Assembly: GCA_963791885.1 (NCBI GenBank)
Contig: CAWBUL010000004.1
Span: forward strand, 744,001 to 808,000
DNA length: 64,000 bases
Source of the DNA: CAVSUZ01 sp963791885
GTDB lineage: Bacteria > Pseudomonadota > Alphaproteobacteria > Acetobacterales > Acetobacteraceae
Direction: 5' to 3'
Of this stretch, positions 18,535 to 26,739 are shown in pieces (positions within the stretch are counted from its first letter, which is position 1; every line of letters starts with the position of its first letter). The notes under the pieces are model-generated. The model worked only from the letters and a program-made list of their open reading frames with translations. It was not told the DNA's origin and ran no database searches. The position numbers and the translations under genes were made by a program.

Positions 18535-18922
18535 CGATCGCAGCGGTGTCAGAGGGAAGATCAAGGCGGTCGGTGACCGGATCGCCATCCTCTCCGGCGA
18601 CGACGACCTTGGAGTTCCCACCTTCCTTGCTTGGCAGCCCCGGCGGGATCTTCATGAGCGCGAACCTCGTCCCGGCCTTCCACCGCCAGCTTTTCGAGGC
18701 TTCGGTGACCGGACGGATCGCCTCTGCTCGCAGGGCGCACTTCGCGCTCCTGCCGCTGATCGAAGCCCTTTACACCGCAACCCACCCGGCCCGTTGAAGG
18801 ACGCCATGGTGTTCGTCGGCCATCCCGTCGGGCTAGCCCGAGCGCCCCTGCAAGGGGCCAGCGCCGAAGCACTTCAGCGGGCCGAACTCGCATTACGACA
18901 GCTGGCCGCTCGTGAGTTCTAG
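18535..18922 (+). pseudogene. C-terminal remnant of a dihydrodipicolinate-synthase-family gene with two frameshifts
   Basis: Read in three pieces, the sequence gives DRIAILSGDDDLGVPTFL, then GGIFMSANLVPAFHRQLFEA and LLPLIEALYT, then GPLKDAMVFVGHPVGLARAP to a stop at 18922. This is the C-terminal third of DapA/NanA-family aldolases (GDD...P..A.GA.G..S...N..P....LF.A...G....A; NP.P.K.A....G). The pieces lie in different frames, and the N-terminal barrel with the Schiff-base lysine is absent. It is clearly non-functional. Confidence 0.7.
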
Positions 18923-19528
18923 AGCAGCCCGCCAATGACGGGTGACAGCGAGTCTAGGCTGGCAGCTTCGTCATCACCCTCCGGGAAGGGTTCCTCTGCC
19001 GCGACCTAAGGCCCGCTCCAATCCCGATCGTTACTGCCACCACGGAGGAGGACCATGATGCCGACGATCACTCCGCTTCACTCACTGTTTGCCGCCCGCA
19101 TCAGCGGGCTAGACCTTACCCAAGATCTGGACGACGCTACCTTCGCTACCGTGCGTGACGCATTCGAGCGCTACTCGGTGCTCGTCTTCCCAGGCCAAAT
19201 GATCACCGATGATCAGCAGGTCCGCTTCACTGAGCGGTTCGGCCCGCCTGAGGCTACGCGGGCCGGCGCGAACGGTGCCGGCAGCAAGCTGATCGTGCTG
19301 ACCAACATCGCCACCGACGGCAGCATCGCCGCGCCAACAGACAAGCAAGTGCTGAGCAACCGCGCGAACCAGATCTGGCACACAAACTCGTCGTTCAAGC
19401 CGATCCCGGCCAGAGCATCCCTGCTCTCAGCGGGCGAGATCCCGTCGCAGGGTGGCGACACGCAATGACCCTGCCCCCTGAAATGTCCCCGCTCTGAGCT
19501 AGAGTCCGTTCCCGCCAGGAGACGGAAG

Positions 19529-19795
19529 ATGAGGAAGAGCCGGTTCACTGAGGAGCAGATCATCGGTGTGCTGAAAGACCATCAGGCAGGACTGCCGGTA
19601 ACGGAGCTGTGCCGCAAGCACGGGATCAGCGACGCGACGTTCTACAATTGGCGATCGCGCTACGGCGGGATGGAGATCTCGGACGCCAAGAGACTGAAGG
19701 CTCTGGAAGAGGAGAACCGCAAGCTGAAGAAGCTGCTGGCGGAATCGGTGCTGGATGTGGCGACGCTGAAGGAAGCCTTGGGAAAAAACTTCTGA
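19529..19795 (+). CDS. IS3-family OrfA (helix-turn-helix, leucine-zipper) of the IS407-like element
   Basis: The 88-residue protein begins MRKSRFTEEQIIGVLKDHQAG and has the HTH core VTELCRKHGISDATFYNWRSRYGGM. A leucine-zipper region follows (LKALEEENRKLKKLLAE). This is the typical OrfA of IS407-type IS3 elements, which binds the element ends. A slippery heptamer, A AAA AAC, lies at 19783-19789 just before the stop, so ribosomes can shift -1 into orfB to make the full OrfAB transposase. Confidence 0.93.
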   Translation: MRKSRFTEEQIIGVLKDHQAGLPVTELCRKHGISDATFYNWRSRYGGMEISDAKRLKALEEENRKLKKLLAESVLDVATLKEALGKNF

Positions 19796-20640
19796 CGCCC
19801 GGCTCGCGGCGGAAAGCTGTGATCTGGGCGATCAAAGAGAAGAGCTATTCGCAGCGGCGTGCCTGTTCGCTGCTGAGCATTGCACCGAAGGTGTTCCGTT
19901 ACCTATCGCGCCGTGGCGGCGACGCTGCGGTTCGCACGCGGCTCCGCGCGTTGGCGGCCGAGCGGCGCCGGTTCGGATATCGGCGTTTGCATATTCTGCT
20001 GCGGCGAGAAGGGATCATGCTAAATCACAAGAAGCTGTTCCGGCTCTACCGCGAGGAACGACTGGTTGTGCGGCGGCGTGGCGGTCGCAAGCGGGCTTTG
20101 GGAACGCGCGCGCCAATGACGTTGCCACAGGGTCCGAACCAGCGCTGGAGCCTGGACTTCGTCTCCGACGTACTGGCCGACGGCCGCCGCTTTCGGGTGC
20201 TTGTGGTGGTGGACGACTTCACCCGCGAATGCCTGGCGCTGGTGGTGGATACATCGCTGTCCGGTCGCAGGGTGGTGCGCGAACTCAATCACATCGTAGA
20301 ACGGCGCGGCGCCCCCTTGCTGGTGGTCAGCGACAACGGGACCGAGCTGACGTCGCATGTGGTGCTGAGTTGGCGGCAAGATCGCGGTGTCGGCTGGCAC
20401 TACATCGCCCCCGGCAAGCCAGTGCAGAACGCATTCGTCGAGAGCCTGAACGGTCGCTTGCGCGACGAATGCCTCAATGAGCACGTCTTCCAGGGCTTGC
20501 CCGCAGCCCGGAGGATCATCGAAGCTTGGCGGGCCGACTATAATGCCCATCGGCCCCACACCAGCCTGCGTGGACTTACTCCGAACGAGTTCGCAACCCG
20601 GTCCAGGACGGACCACAACCAGAACGGATTCTGGTTATGA
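19786..20640 (+). CDS. IS3-family OrfB, DDE transposase domain (expressed by -1 frameshift from OrfA)
   Basis: The frame lies -1 relative to orfA and joins it at the A6C slippery site. The integrase-like core shows the DDE residues in context: NQRWSLDFVSDVL (D), LLVVSDNGTEL (D) and NAFVESLNGRLRDECLNEH (E), 35 residues apart for the last pair as usual. The N-terminal part (AAERRRFGYRRLHILLRREG, NHKKLFRLYREERL) matches the HTH_21 region. The frame is intact to the stop at 20640, 26 bp before the element end, so transposase activity is plausible. Confidence 0.93.
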   Translation, partial: KLLTPGSRRKAVIWAIKEKSYSQRRACSLLSIAPKVFRYLSRRGGDAAVRTRLRALAAERRRFGYRRLHILLRREGIMLNHKKLFRLYREERLVVRRRGGRKRALGTRAPMTLPQGPNQRWSLDFVSDVLADGRRFRVLVVVDDFTRECLALVVDTSLSGRRVVRELNHIVERRGAPLLVVSDNGTELTSHVVLSWRQDRGVGWHYIAPGKPVQNAFVESLNGRLRDECLNEHVFQGLPAARRIIEAWRADYNAHRPHTSLRGLTPNEFATRSRTDHNQNGFWL

Positions 20641-20765
20641 GTGAGGACAGTTTGGGGGCAGGGTCAGCAATATGCCAGCATACGCGCTGCCTACGCCGCC
20701 CTGTCCGACGAGGACAAACGGCTGGTGGAAGGGCTGGTCGCACTGCATGATTTCGGCTGGTCTAG

Positions 20766-21954
20766 GGAAACTCTGATCAACCCCGCCATCTGCGCCGCCC
20801 GGTCGTGGTGGTGGCGAAGACGGAGAATCATGCGACATGAGGCCGGAATTCGGCGTTCGCGGGCCTGTTCGGCGGGTCTGCCGGATCGTCGCAGCGCTGC
20901 GGACGCAGCTCTCCTCTCACGCAGCCAGTAGCGACCTTCGAGCGAGGTAAAGATTGGCGAGGCCGCAGGTAACGAACAGCCGGTGGGCATTCTTGTCCAA
21001 CCCACGGTAGCGCACCTTCACAAATCCAAACACGCGCTTGATGACCCCGATACTATGCTCGACCTTCGCCCGTATCTTCGACTTGGTCCGATTGCGAGCT
21101 TTCTCCGCCTCATCGACAACACCGCGATGACGATATCGCCGGTTGGTGAAGTCCTGTGCAGATGGAGCATGCTCGCGGATGACATGACGCTGGCCACGAT
21201 AGGCTTGGTCGCCCCAGACACGCCGTTCCTCGCCATGTAGCAGGTCACCAAGCACGCTGGCATCATGCACATTCGCCGCAGTGGCCACCGCGGAATGGAT
21301 CAGCCTGGTCCTGCCATCTACCCCGACATGCGCCTTCATCGCGAAATACCACTGCTGGCCCTTGCGGGTCTGGTGCATCTCGGGGTCGCGCTGCTTTGTG
21401 GCATTCTTAGTCGAACTCGGGGCGCTGATAATGGTCGCGTCCACGATCGTGCCGGTACCCACCTTCAGACCCAGACTCTCAAGATGCTCGTTGACGGTGG
21501 CAAATATCTCAGTTCCAAGCTCGTGCTGCTCCAACAGATGGCGGAACTTGCAAACCGTGGTCTCGTCCGGCACCGGCTCACGGCCGAGATCGATGCCGGC
21601 AAACTGCCGCATCGCGGCCGAGTCATACAGCGCCTCCTCCACCCCGGGATCCGAGAGATTGAACCACAGCTGCAGGAAGTAGATGCGCAACATGCGTTCC
21701 AGTCCCACCGGTGGTCGGCCCCTGCCAGGCTTCGGATAGACCGGCTCGATCAGCGCACAGAGTTGCTGCCACGGCACTACCCGCTCCATCTCGGCAAGAA
21801 AGGCTCCCCGCCGTGTGGTCTTGCCGTAGCGTTCGAAGCTTACGCTCGCCAGGGTCGCTTGACGCATCCCGTTCGGTCAATCCGAATGTAATCAATGCCA
21901 CTCAACTACAGGCTGCTCCGTGACCGTGTCGAGATGGGATTCTTCAGAGTCTCC
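20766..21954 (-). mobile_element. Complete IS5-family element, 1189 bp
   Basis: The ends read GGGAAACTCTGA (left, 20766) and, on the other strand, GGGAGACTCTGA (right, 21954). They are flanked by a CTAG duplication at 20762-20765 and 21955-21958, the preferred YTAR-type target of this family. One transposase gene fills the element on the minus strand. It interrupts the same tauD-like gene as the IS407-like element, 31 codons further on. Confidence 0.93.
20917..21867 (-). CDS. IS5-family transposase
   Basis: The 316-residue DDE transposase is full length. The N-terminus has the DUF772-type region (RPPVGLERMLRIYFLQLWFNLSDPGVEEALYDS). Catalytic residues are visible in GTIVDATIISAPSSTKN (D), RRVWGDQAYRGQRH (D) and SKIRAKVEHSIGVIKRVFGF (E), the last being the IS5 signature Y/R..E..FG..K. 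No frame break is seen, so the element may still be mobile. Confidence 0.95.
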   Translation of the reverse strand: MRQATLASVSFERYGKTTRRGAFLAEMERVVPWQQLCALIEPVYPKPGRGRPPVGLERMLRIYFLQLWFNLSDPGVEEALYDSAAMRQFAGIDLGREPVPDETTVCKFRHLLEQHELGTEIFATVNEHLESLGLKVGTGTIVDATIISAPSSTKNATKQRDPEMHQTRKGQQWYFAMKAHVGVDGRTRLIHSAVATAANVHDASVLGDLLHGEERRVWGDQAYRGQRHVIREHAPSAQDFTNRRYRHRGVVDEAEKARNRTKSKIRAKVEHSIGVIKRVFGFVKVRYRGLDKNAHRLFVTCGLANLYLARRSLLAA

Positions 21955-22550
21955 CTAGTTCCCGCGTCGACCCGTCGCTCGTGACCGATGCCGAGCAGGC
22001 GGGCAACCCACCAGTGCGGCAGGCTGTCGTGATGGACAGCCCGAACGGCAAGGCGCTGTACCTCGGGGCTCACGCCCGCTTTATCGACGCCATGGACAAG
22101 GCAGAGAGCCGGACGCTGATCGACCGGCTGATCGCATTCGGCACGCAGGAGCGGTTCATCTATAGCCATCGCTGGGTGCCGCATGACCTTATTCTTTGGG
22201 ACAACCGGGCGGTGCTGCACCGCGCGACGCCCTTCCAGAGCACCACCGAACGCCGTCACATGGTGCGCACTACGGTGGCCGGCGCCTAGCCCGGTTTGTT
22301 GGATGTGCCGCAAGAACCCTCGTATACGAGAGCGTCTGCTTCCGAGCAGCGCCAGCTAGGTCCGCAACGACCCGGTTGGGCGCAGAGCTGTCGGCGCGGT
22401 GCGGCGCAATTCGTCCGGTTCCCGTACCACCCGATCGCCGGTCTGCCGGCCGAGTTGGGTCGCTTTGAGCCGTTGATCCTAGTCGGTAGGATGTACGCTT
22501 ATTGGCATCGTGCGCTGGGAAGCGGCCCTTCCCGTATCGGCCAAAACTGC

Positions 22551-23809
22551 CTATGCGCGCAGCGGCACCACTTTGCTCTGGGGTTCGCGCTGTTCAGCAC
22601 ATGCCACCACATGTGCTGCCCAGGTTTCCAGCGCGCGGGTGCGTTCGGGCGCGAAGTCGTGGCGCTGATACACGAGCGCGGCGCCACGCAGCTTGCTCGG
22701 CTGATGCGCGAGCAGCTTGTCGGCAACAATTGAATCGATGCCCAGGCGTGCAAGTGCTGAAACACCCGTCCGCCGGATGTCATGCAGCCGCCAGTCGGAC
22801 ACGGCACTCGCCCGATCAACTGCGGCTTTGGCCTTCGTGAAGCCGGAAACTGGCGTATTGCCGGTGGTGGAGAAGACTAAGTCCTGTCCTTTGATCCGCG
22901 GAATCAGCGTCAGCACATGCCGCGCCTCGTCCGGTAACGCCACGACATGCGGCATTCCGCGTTTCATCCGCGTTCCCAGGATGGTCCACGTTGCCAAGTC
23001 AGGCGAGAGTTCCGACCACCTCATGCCGGCCACTTCCTCCCGGCGGCCCAGCGTCAGAAGCAATAAGCGAACAGCGGACCCCAGGGATAGGGCATGCTGG
23101 TGGCAGCTTTCCATACGCGACCGTTTTCCTCATCCGTGAGCACACGCTCGCGCTCAGTCGCACCAGCCGAGATCGGCAAGGACGCAAACGGATTGCTCGG
23201 CACCTTCCCCCGAAGCTCGGCCCACCGGTAGCACGCCCGGCCGTAAGCCATCGTGCGCCCCGCCATCGCGGCCTTGCCGGCCTTGGCGAGGGCGTCCAGC
23301 GTGTTCACCACCTCGGCGCGGGCGAGTTTTGCAGCCGGTCGGTTGTGCGCATCGGCAAAGGCATAGCGCAACGCGCGTTGTGCTTCGGTGGCATAGCGCG
23401 GGCGCCGATGCTTCAGATGCAGCGCCGCCCATTCCTTGATCAGCGTCCCGAAGGTCAACGCCCGCTCGGCTCGCTCCCGCTCGGCTTCGGCCCGCAGCTT
23501 CGCCCGCTCCGCGCGTGGATCAATGCCCTTGGCTACGGTCCCAAGGCGTGCGCGAACGGCTTCCCGGGCTTGCTCAATGCTGATGCCACCCCACACCCCA
23601 ACTGGCTCCCTGATCGTCTTGCGCGTTACCGGATCGCGCCATTGGATGATGAACGTGCGGATCATCTCGGGCTTGGCCTTGGCTCTCCGCCCCGTCCGCA
23701 CACTGACACGCACGCCTAGGCCCCGGCATTCCGTGTCGAACAACAGGCGATCCTTCCGGCCCGGTTCCAGCTTCAGGCCGGCCAGGAGCTTGTCGGTCAA
23801 CTTCGGCAT
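22551..23809 (-). pseudogene. P4-type tyrosine integrase, frameshifted
   Basis: The first frame (start 23809) gives the N-terminal DUF4102 domain (MPKLTDKLLAGLKLEPGRKD) and the core-binding domain (LTFGTLIKEWAALHLKHRRP), up to EENGRVWKAATSMPYPWGP near 23075. The rest lies one base out of phase and holds the catalytic domain: GRREEVAGM (Arg), HDIRRTGVSALARLG (HxxR), LLAHQ and LVYQRHDF (nucleophile Tyr). All catalytic residues remain, so a single lost base is the only lesion seen. It starts about 170 bp from a tRNA-Lys 3' fragment, the usual place for such an enzyme. About 260 bp between tauD and the integrase stop holds nothing recognisable. Confidence 0.88.
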
Positions 23810-23975
23810 GCTCGCCCTCGATGTCCCACCCGGAGTTTTGCGGACTCATTGCGGACTCGGCAGATGAGTCCGCAAGGTGGTTTCTGGCGGCGAAGTCAGT
23901 GATCCCGTTCTGTAAGTCAAGGAAAATGGGGGCCGTTGGCGAATTGTGACGGCTTAATGCAGACTTATACCGCTT

Positions 23976-24021
23976 ACTCTTAATCAGCGGGTCCAAGGTT
24001 CGAGTCCTTGTGCGCCCACCA
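23976..24021 (+). other. tRNA-Lys(CTT) 3' fragment, probable attachment site (att)
   Basis: The sequence contains an anticodon loop ACTCTTAAT, variable region, a full T-arm (CAAGG-TTCGAGT-CCTTG), the 3' acceptor strand TGCGCCC and CCA, ending at 24021. The 5' half of a tRNA (acceptor GGGCGCA, D-arm) is not present upstream. Such a half-tRNA starting near the anticodon is the classic scar of a tyrosine integrase. With this orientation the integrated element and the intact tRNA-Lys should lie to the left; no intact copy was found in the window. Confidence 0.75.
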
Positions 24022-24215
24022 TATAAGCCATTGAAATGGCGCCATGTTTTTGAAATAGACGGTGGGGGTACGACAACTATCGCGATCCCAAACAGGACAT
24101 TGACAGGACAACCGGGCGAAAAGCTTTCATAACCTGCCTGGCTGACATTGCCATTGCGCCATTGCAGCTGTTGGACCTCCCTCCTACGCTCCTCCTCTGG
24201 CCAGGAGAGATGCGA

Positions 24216-24752
24216 ATGTCCGAAGGCGGTCGGGTTCTGCCATTTTCAATCCAAAGGCCAGAGCGGGCCGGTATAGAGCTGGTGACACGCCTTGCTCCCT
24301 CTCACTCGCTCGTAGGTTCCCTAATAGCCGAAGCGGGAATGGCAAAATGGGACGCGGCGGCTGGCATAGCAGCGGAGCTGACGCATCAGGCGCGGGCCAT
24401 GGAAGCGTGTTTTGAAACTGAAACGGTGATCATCAAGCTGCGGGCGCTGGTCGATGCTCAAGTGACCCATGCGGCCGAAATCTGCCTGCACTACCAGAAG
24501 ATTGCTGACCGGCTCGTTGCGTTGGAGATTAAGGCGGCTCACGCAGAGCGCGTGACTGGAGAGATGAGGCTGGCATTGCAACGCGCTCGCGCTGAATGGC
24601 GCGGCTGCGCGATCGCAGCACGCACGGCCGCCGACGCGGCGCAAGGCGCCGTGCTGGCCTTGACGACCTATATTCGTGACGGCCTTACCACCCCACAATC
24701 GGCTCCGATTACGGAACCTGAGCAGCTGCCGCTGTTTGCATTGGCTGGTTAG
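24216..24752 (+). CDS. Hypothetical protein, mostly alpha-helical
   Basis: Start at 24216 (MSEGGRVLPFSIQRPERAG) is preferred because AGGAG lies 8 bp upstream; ATG at 24210 is too close to it. The 178 residues are rich in Ala and in regularly spaced charged residues (QKIADRLVALEIKAAHAERV, MRLALQRARAEWRG), suggesting long helices, possibly a coiled coil. There is no signal peptide and no membrane segment. It sits just outside the tRNA-Lys scar and converges on gcrA. No family was recognised. Confidence 0.55.
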   Translation: MSEGGRVLPFSIQRPERAGIELVTRLAPSHSLVGSLIAEAGMAKWDAAAGIAAELTHQARAMEACFETETVIIKLRALVDAQVTHAAEICLHYQKIADRLVALEIKAAHAERVTGEMRLALQRARAEWRGCAIAARTAADAAQGAVLALTTYIRDGLTTPQSAPITEPEQLPLFALAG

Positions 24753-24782
24753 TACGACGGAAGCCCCTTAGACCAGCAGCGG

Positions 24783-25310
24783 TCAGGCGGCCGGATTGTG
24801 TCGTTCGCGATACTTTGGATAGGCTTGGCTGCAATGCTCTTCACAGTAGGGTTTACCTGCAACGATCGGGGCATCGCAAAAATGGAAATCATGCGTGCCG
24901 GGTTCGCCCAGGGGCCAGCAGCAGGCGGTTTTTCCGAAGCTCAGCCTTGGCGGACTTGCTGAAACAGGAATGGGCAATGCCGGCGCAAAGGGGTTCGAAC
25001 TTGACGCCAGCGGTGGCAAAGATGCCCGACTGGGCTTTTGAGCCGCACAGCCCGGCGGCGACGACCCATCGGGAAGCGTCTGTGGTGACGGCCGCGGACG
25101 GCGCGATGGTCGCGGTTCTCCAGGGGGCGCAACCCGAATAGGAGACGGTCTTTGCGATAGCTTCAGGCGATGCGCTTTGCCGATAACGGCATTCTTGGAA
25201 ATACCGAGCTGTCGGCCGATTTCGGCGGTTGACCACCCATCTTCCCAAAGAACTCGCAGTCGTAGAACGGCGTCATCACGCCACGTCGCATCTGCGGATA
25301 CGCTCGGCAT
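24783..25310 (-). CDS. gcrA: GcrA-family cell-cycle regulator
   Basis: The 175 residues start with the GcrA DNA-binding helix-turn-helix: WRDDAVLRLRVLWEDGWSTAEIGRQLGISKNAVIGKAHRLKL. They end with the conserved cysteine/histidine region CCWPLGEPGTHDFHFCDAPIVAGKPYCEEHCSQAY. GcrA binds sigma70 and activates promoters carrying CcrM-methylated GANTC sites in alphaproteobacteria. The linker (residues 58-115) is long and rich in Pro and Ser. The gene lies alone between the integrase region and the EPS locus; whether it is the main GcrA of the cell or a paralogue cannot be told. Confidence 0.85.
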   Translation of the reverse strand: MPSVSADATWRDDAVLRLRVLWEDGWSTAEIGRQLGISKNAVIGKAHRLKLSQRPSPIRVAPPGEPRPSRRPRPSPQTLPDGSSPPGCAAQKPSRASLPPLASSSNPFAPALPIPVSASPPRLSFGKTACCWPLGEPGTHDFHFCDAPIVAGKPYCEEHCSQAYPKYRERHNPAA

Positions 25311-25714
25311 TAAGTCCTCCCCGGCCCTGTCAGAGCGTGGCCGTCTGTCTGCCTAGTTTGTGGCAGCGAATGCCGCTTATTACAAGGGCCTGAAGCAGAT
25401 AGCTATGATGGCATCTGAGAAACTGAACGAGACCCCGGACGGGTTTTACGAGGAAGGCAGTCCGGTGGCGGCTGACCTTAGCCCCTTTTTCCCCCCAATC
25501 AGACATAGAGTCCGCGGTCAAATTTGCACGCCGAAACACAGCATAGGAGGCGAGCTGGAAGTTCGGCTGCGTCACGCTCTTGACGGTCCTCTGCTACCGG
25601 AAGCCCAGCTAAGGGCCATCGCTCGAGGCGGGGACGTCGTTCAGGGCTCGGGGTTTGGGGCGGCAAGAGTTCGGAAGCTTCCAGCACATCCTGATCGGCG
25701 TGTTTTGGTGGAAG
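25311..25714. other. Gap without a recognised gene
   Basis: About 400 bp between gcrA and the last EPS gene. The open frames here show no coding character or similarity, and no tRNA, IS end or strong hairpin was seen. It holds the gcrA promoter on its left side. Confidence 0.5.
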
Positions 25715-26725
25715 TCAGCGTTCCGTACTTGGAAATTGCGGCCCGAGGCCGCTGGCGACACCAGACCGTTGGGTGATCCGCTTGATCGACTTAGCAAACT
25801 GCATGCGCAATGATGCCGGAACCGCCGCCGCGGCGAGAGTTCCCAACGCGCGCGCGTCCCATAGCAGCGCCGGCCGGATCCTAACAGCGCGCAGGAGTAG
25901 CTGGAGCCCGGCGCGCGTCTGCCCCGAGGAAACCGCCTTCCACGCCGCGATGCGGGAATGTTCGGCGCGGCCGGCGGCGAACAGGCGCCGGGGCATATCT
26001 GGCATTGCGTCCTGTAGGCAATCTACAGCGCGCTCCGCATTGTCGACGAACTTCCAAAAATTGTAGCTTAGGCTTGTGCTCCGCTGACGATAGAGCGTCA
26101 GCGGCATATCCACGAGTTCCGCGCGATACGAAGTGAGCCGCAGGAGGCGGCACCACATCTCGTAATCCTCGCAACTGCGAAGATCGACACGGAACAGGCC
26201 CGCCGCATCGAAGCATGCGCGGCGGACCACTGGTGTAGAGCCGTTGCCAATATGATTTCGGCGGATCATCTCCTCCAGCGATGGCCGGGCGCAGCCGGCC
26301 ACGAGTATTGAGCCGGTTCGTCGCCCCCCTTCGCTCAGGTATTCGGAATGGCTGAAGCTAATTCCGATCGTCGGGTCGTCGCGCATGGCAGCGACGTGCC
26401 GCGCCGCCTTCTCCGGCAGCCAGATGTCATCTCCATCGAGAAAGCCGATCAAACCGGCACGCGCGTGAATGATCCCGGTATTGCGGGCGTCGGAAAGCCC
26501 GCGGTTCTCCTGACGAATGATGCGCAACCTAGGGTCGCTGCGCTGGCTTCGAATTTCATCGAGCAGAGTCGGCGTTTCGTCGGTTGATCCGTCGTCAACC
26601 ACGATGACCTCGAGATCCCTATGGGACTGGTCGAGCGCAGATTCGACGGCCTCACGAATAAAGGCCGCCACGTTATAGGCTGGGATCACGATTGATAGTG
26701 CCGGACACGAGCCAGAGGTATTCAT
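25715..26725 (-). CDS. Family 2 glycosyltransferase (EPS locus)
   Basis: Start at 26725 (MNTSGSCPALSIVIPAYNV) puts the GT-A fold at the N-terminus; the upstream extension overlaps the polymerase gene and looks non-coding. The 336 residues show SIVIPAYNVAAFIREAVESA, IVVDDGSTDETPTLLDE, QENRGLSDARNTGI and the metal-binding FLDGDDIWLP (DxD). The acceptor part has RSCEDYEMWCRLL (ED motif). It transfers a nucleotide-activated sugar to the lipid-linked repeat unit on the cytoplasmic face. It is the last gene of the EPS block, 15 bp after the polymerase-like gene. Confidence 0.93.
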   Translation of the reverse strand: MNTSGSCPALSIVIPAYNVAAFIREAVESALDQSHRDLEVIVVDDGSTDETPTLLDEIRSQRSDPRLRIIRQENRGLSDARNTGIIHARAGLIGFLDGDDIWLPEKAARHVAAMRDDPTIGISFSHSEYLSEGGRRTGSILVAGCARPSLEEMIRRNHIGNGSTPVVRRACFDAAGLFRVDLRSCEDYEMWCRLLRLTSYRAELVDMPLTLYRQRSTSLSYNFWKFVDNAERAVDCLQDAMPDMPRRLFAAGRAEHSRIAAWKAVSSGQTRAGLQLLLRAVRIRPALLWDARALGTLAAAAVPASLRMQFAKSIKRITQRSGVASGLGPQFPSTER

Positions 26726-26739
26726 GCGATAGGGCCTTA

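Larger units (their letters stand above)
19466..20666 (+). mobile_element. Complete IS3-family element, IS407-like group, 1201 bp
   Basis: The terminal inverted repeats start TGACCCTGCCCCC at both ends (left at 19466, right end 20666), followed by a looser ATGTCC/CTGTCC match. The element is flanked by a perfect 4-bp duplication, GCAA (19462-19465 and 20667-20670); 4 bp is usual for the IS407 group. It carries orfA and an out-of-phase orfB with intact DDE residues and looks recent. It interrupts the tauD-like gene after codon 137. Confidence 0.95.
19055..22289 (+). pseudogene. TauD/TfdA-family dioxygenase gene split into three by two insertion sequences
   Basis: The parts are 19055-19465, 20671-20765 and 21959-22289. 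Removing the two IS elements and one copy of each target duplication gives exactly 279 codons (278 residues) in a single frame. The joints read GGDTQ/YASIRAAYAAL and FGWS/SSRVDPSLV. The family Fe(II) site is recognisable: first ligand in IWHTNSSFKP and distal His in DNRAVLHRATPF, with the 2-oxoglutarate Arg in RRHMVRTT. In most relatives the first motif is HxD; here it is H-T-N, which would weaken iron binding. A GGAGGAGG ribosome-binding site precedes the start. Substrates of such enzymes include taurine and chlorophenoxyacetate; the one here is unknown. Confidence 0.93.
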
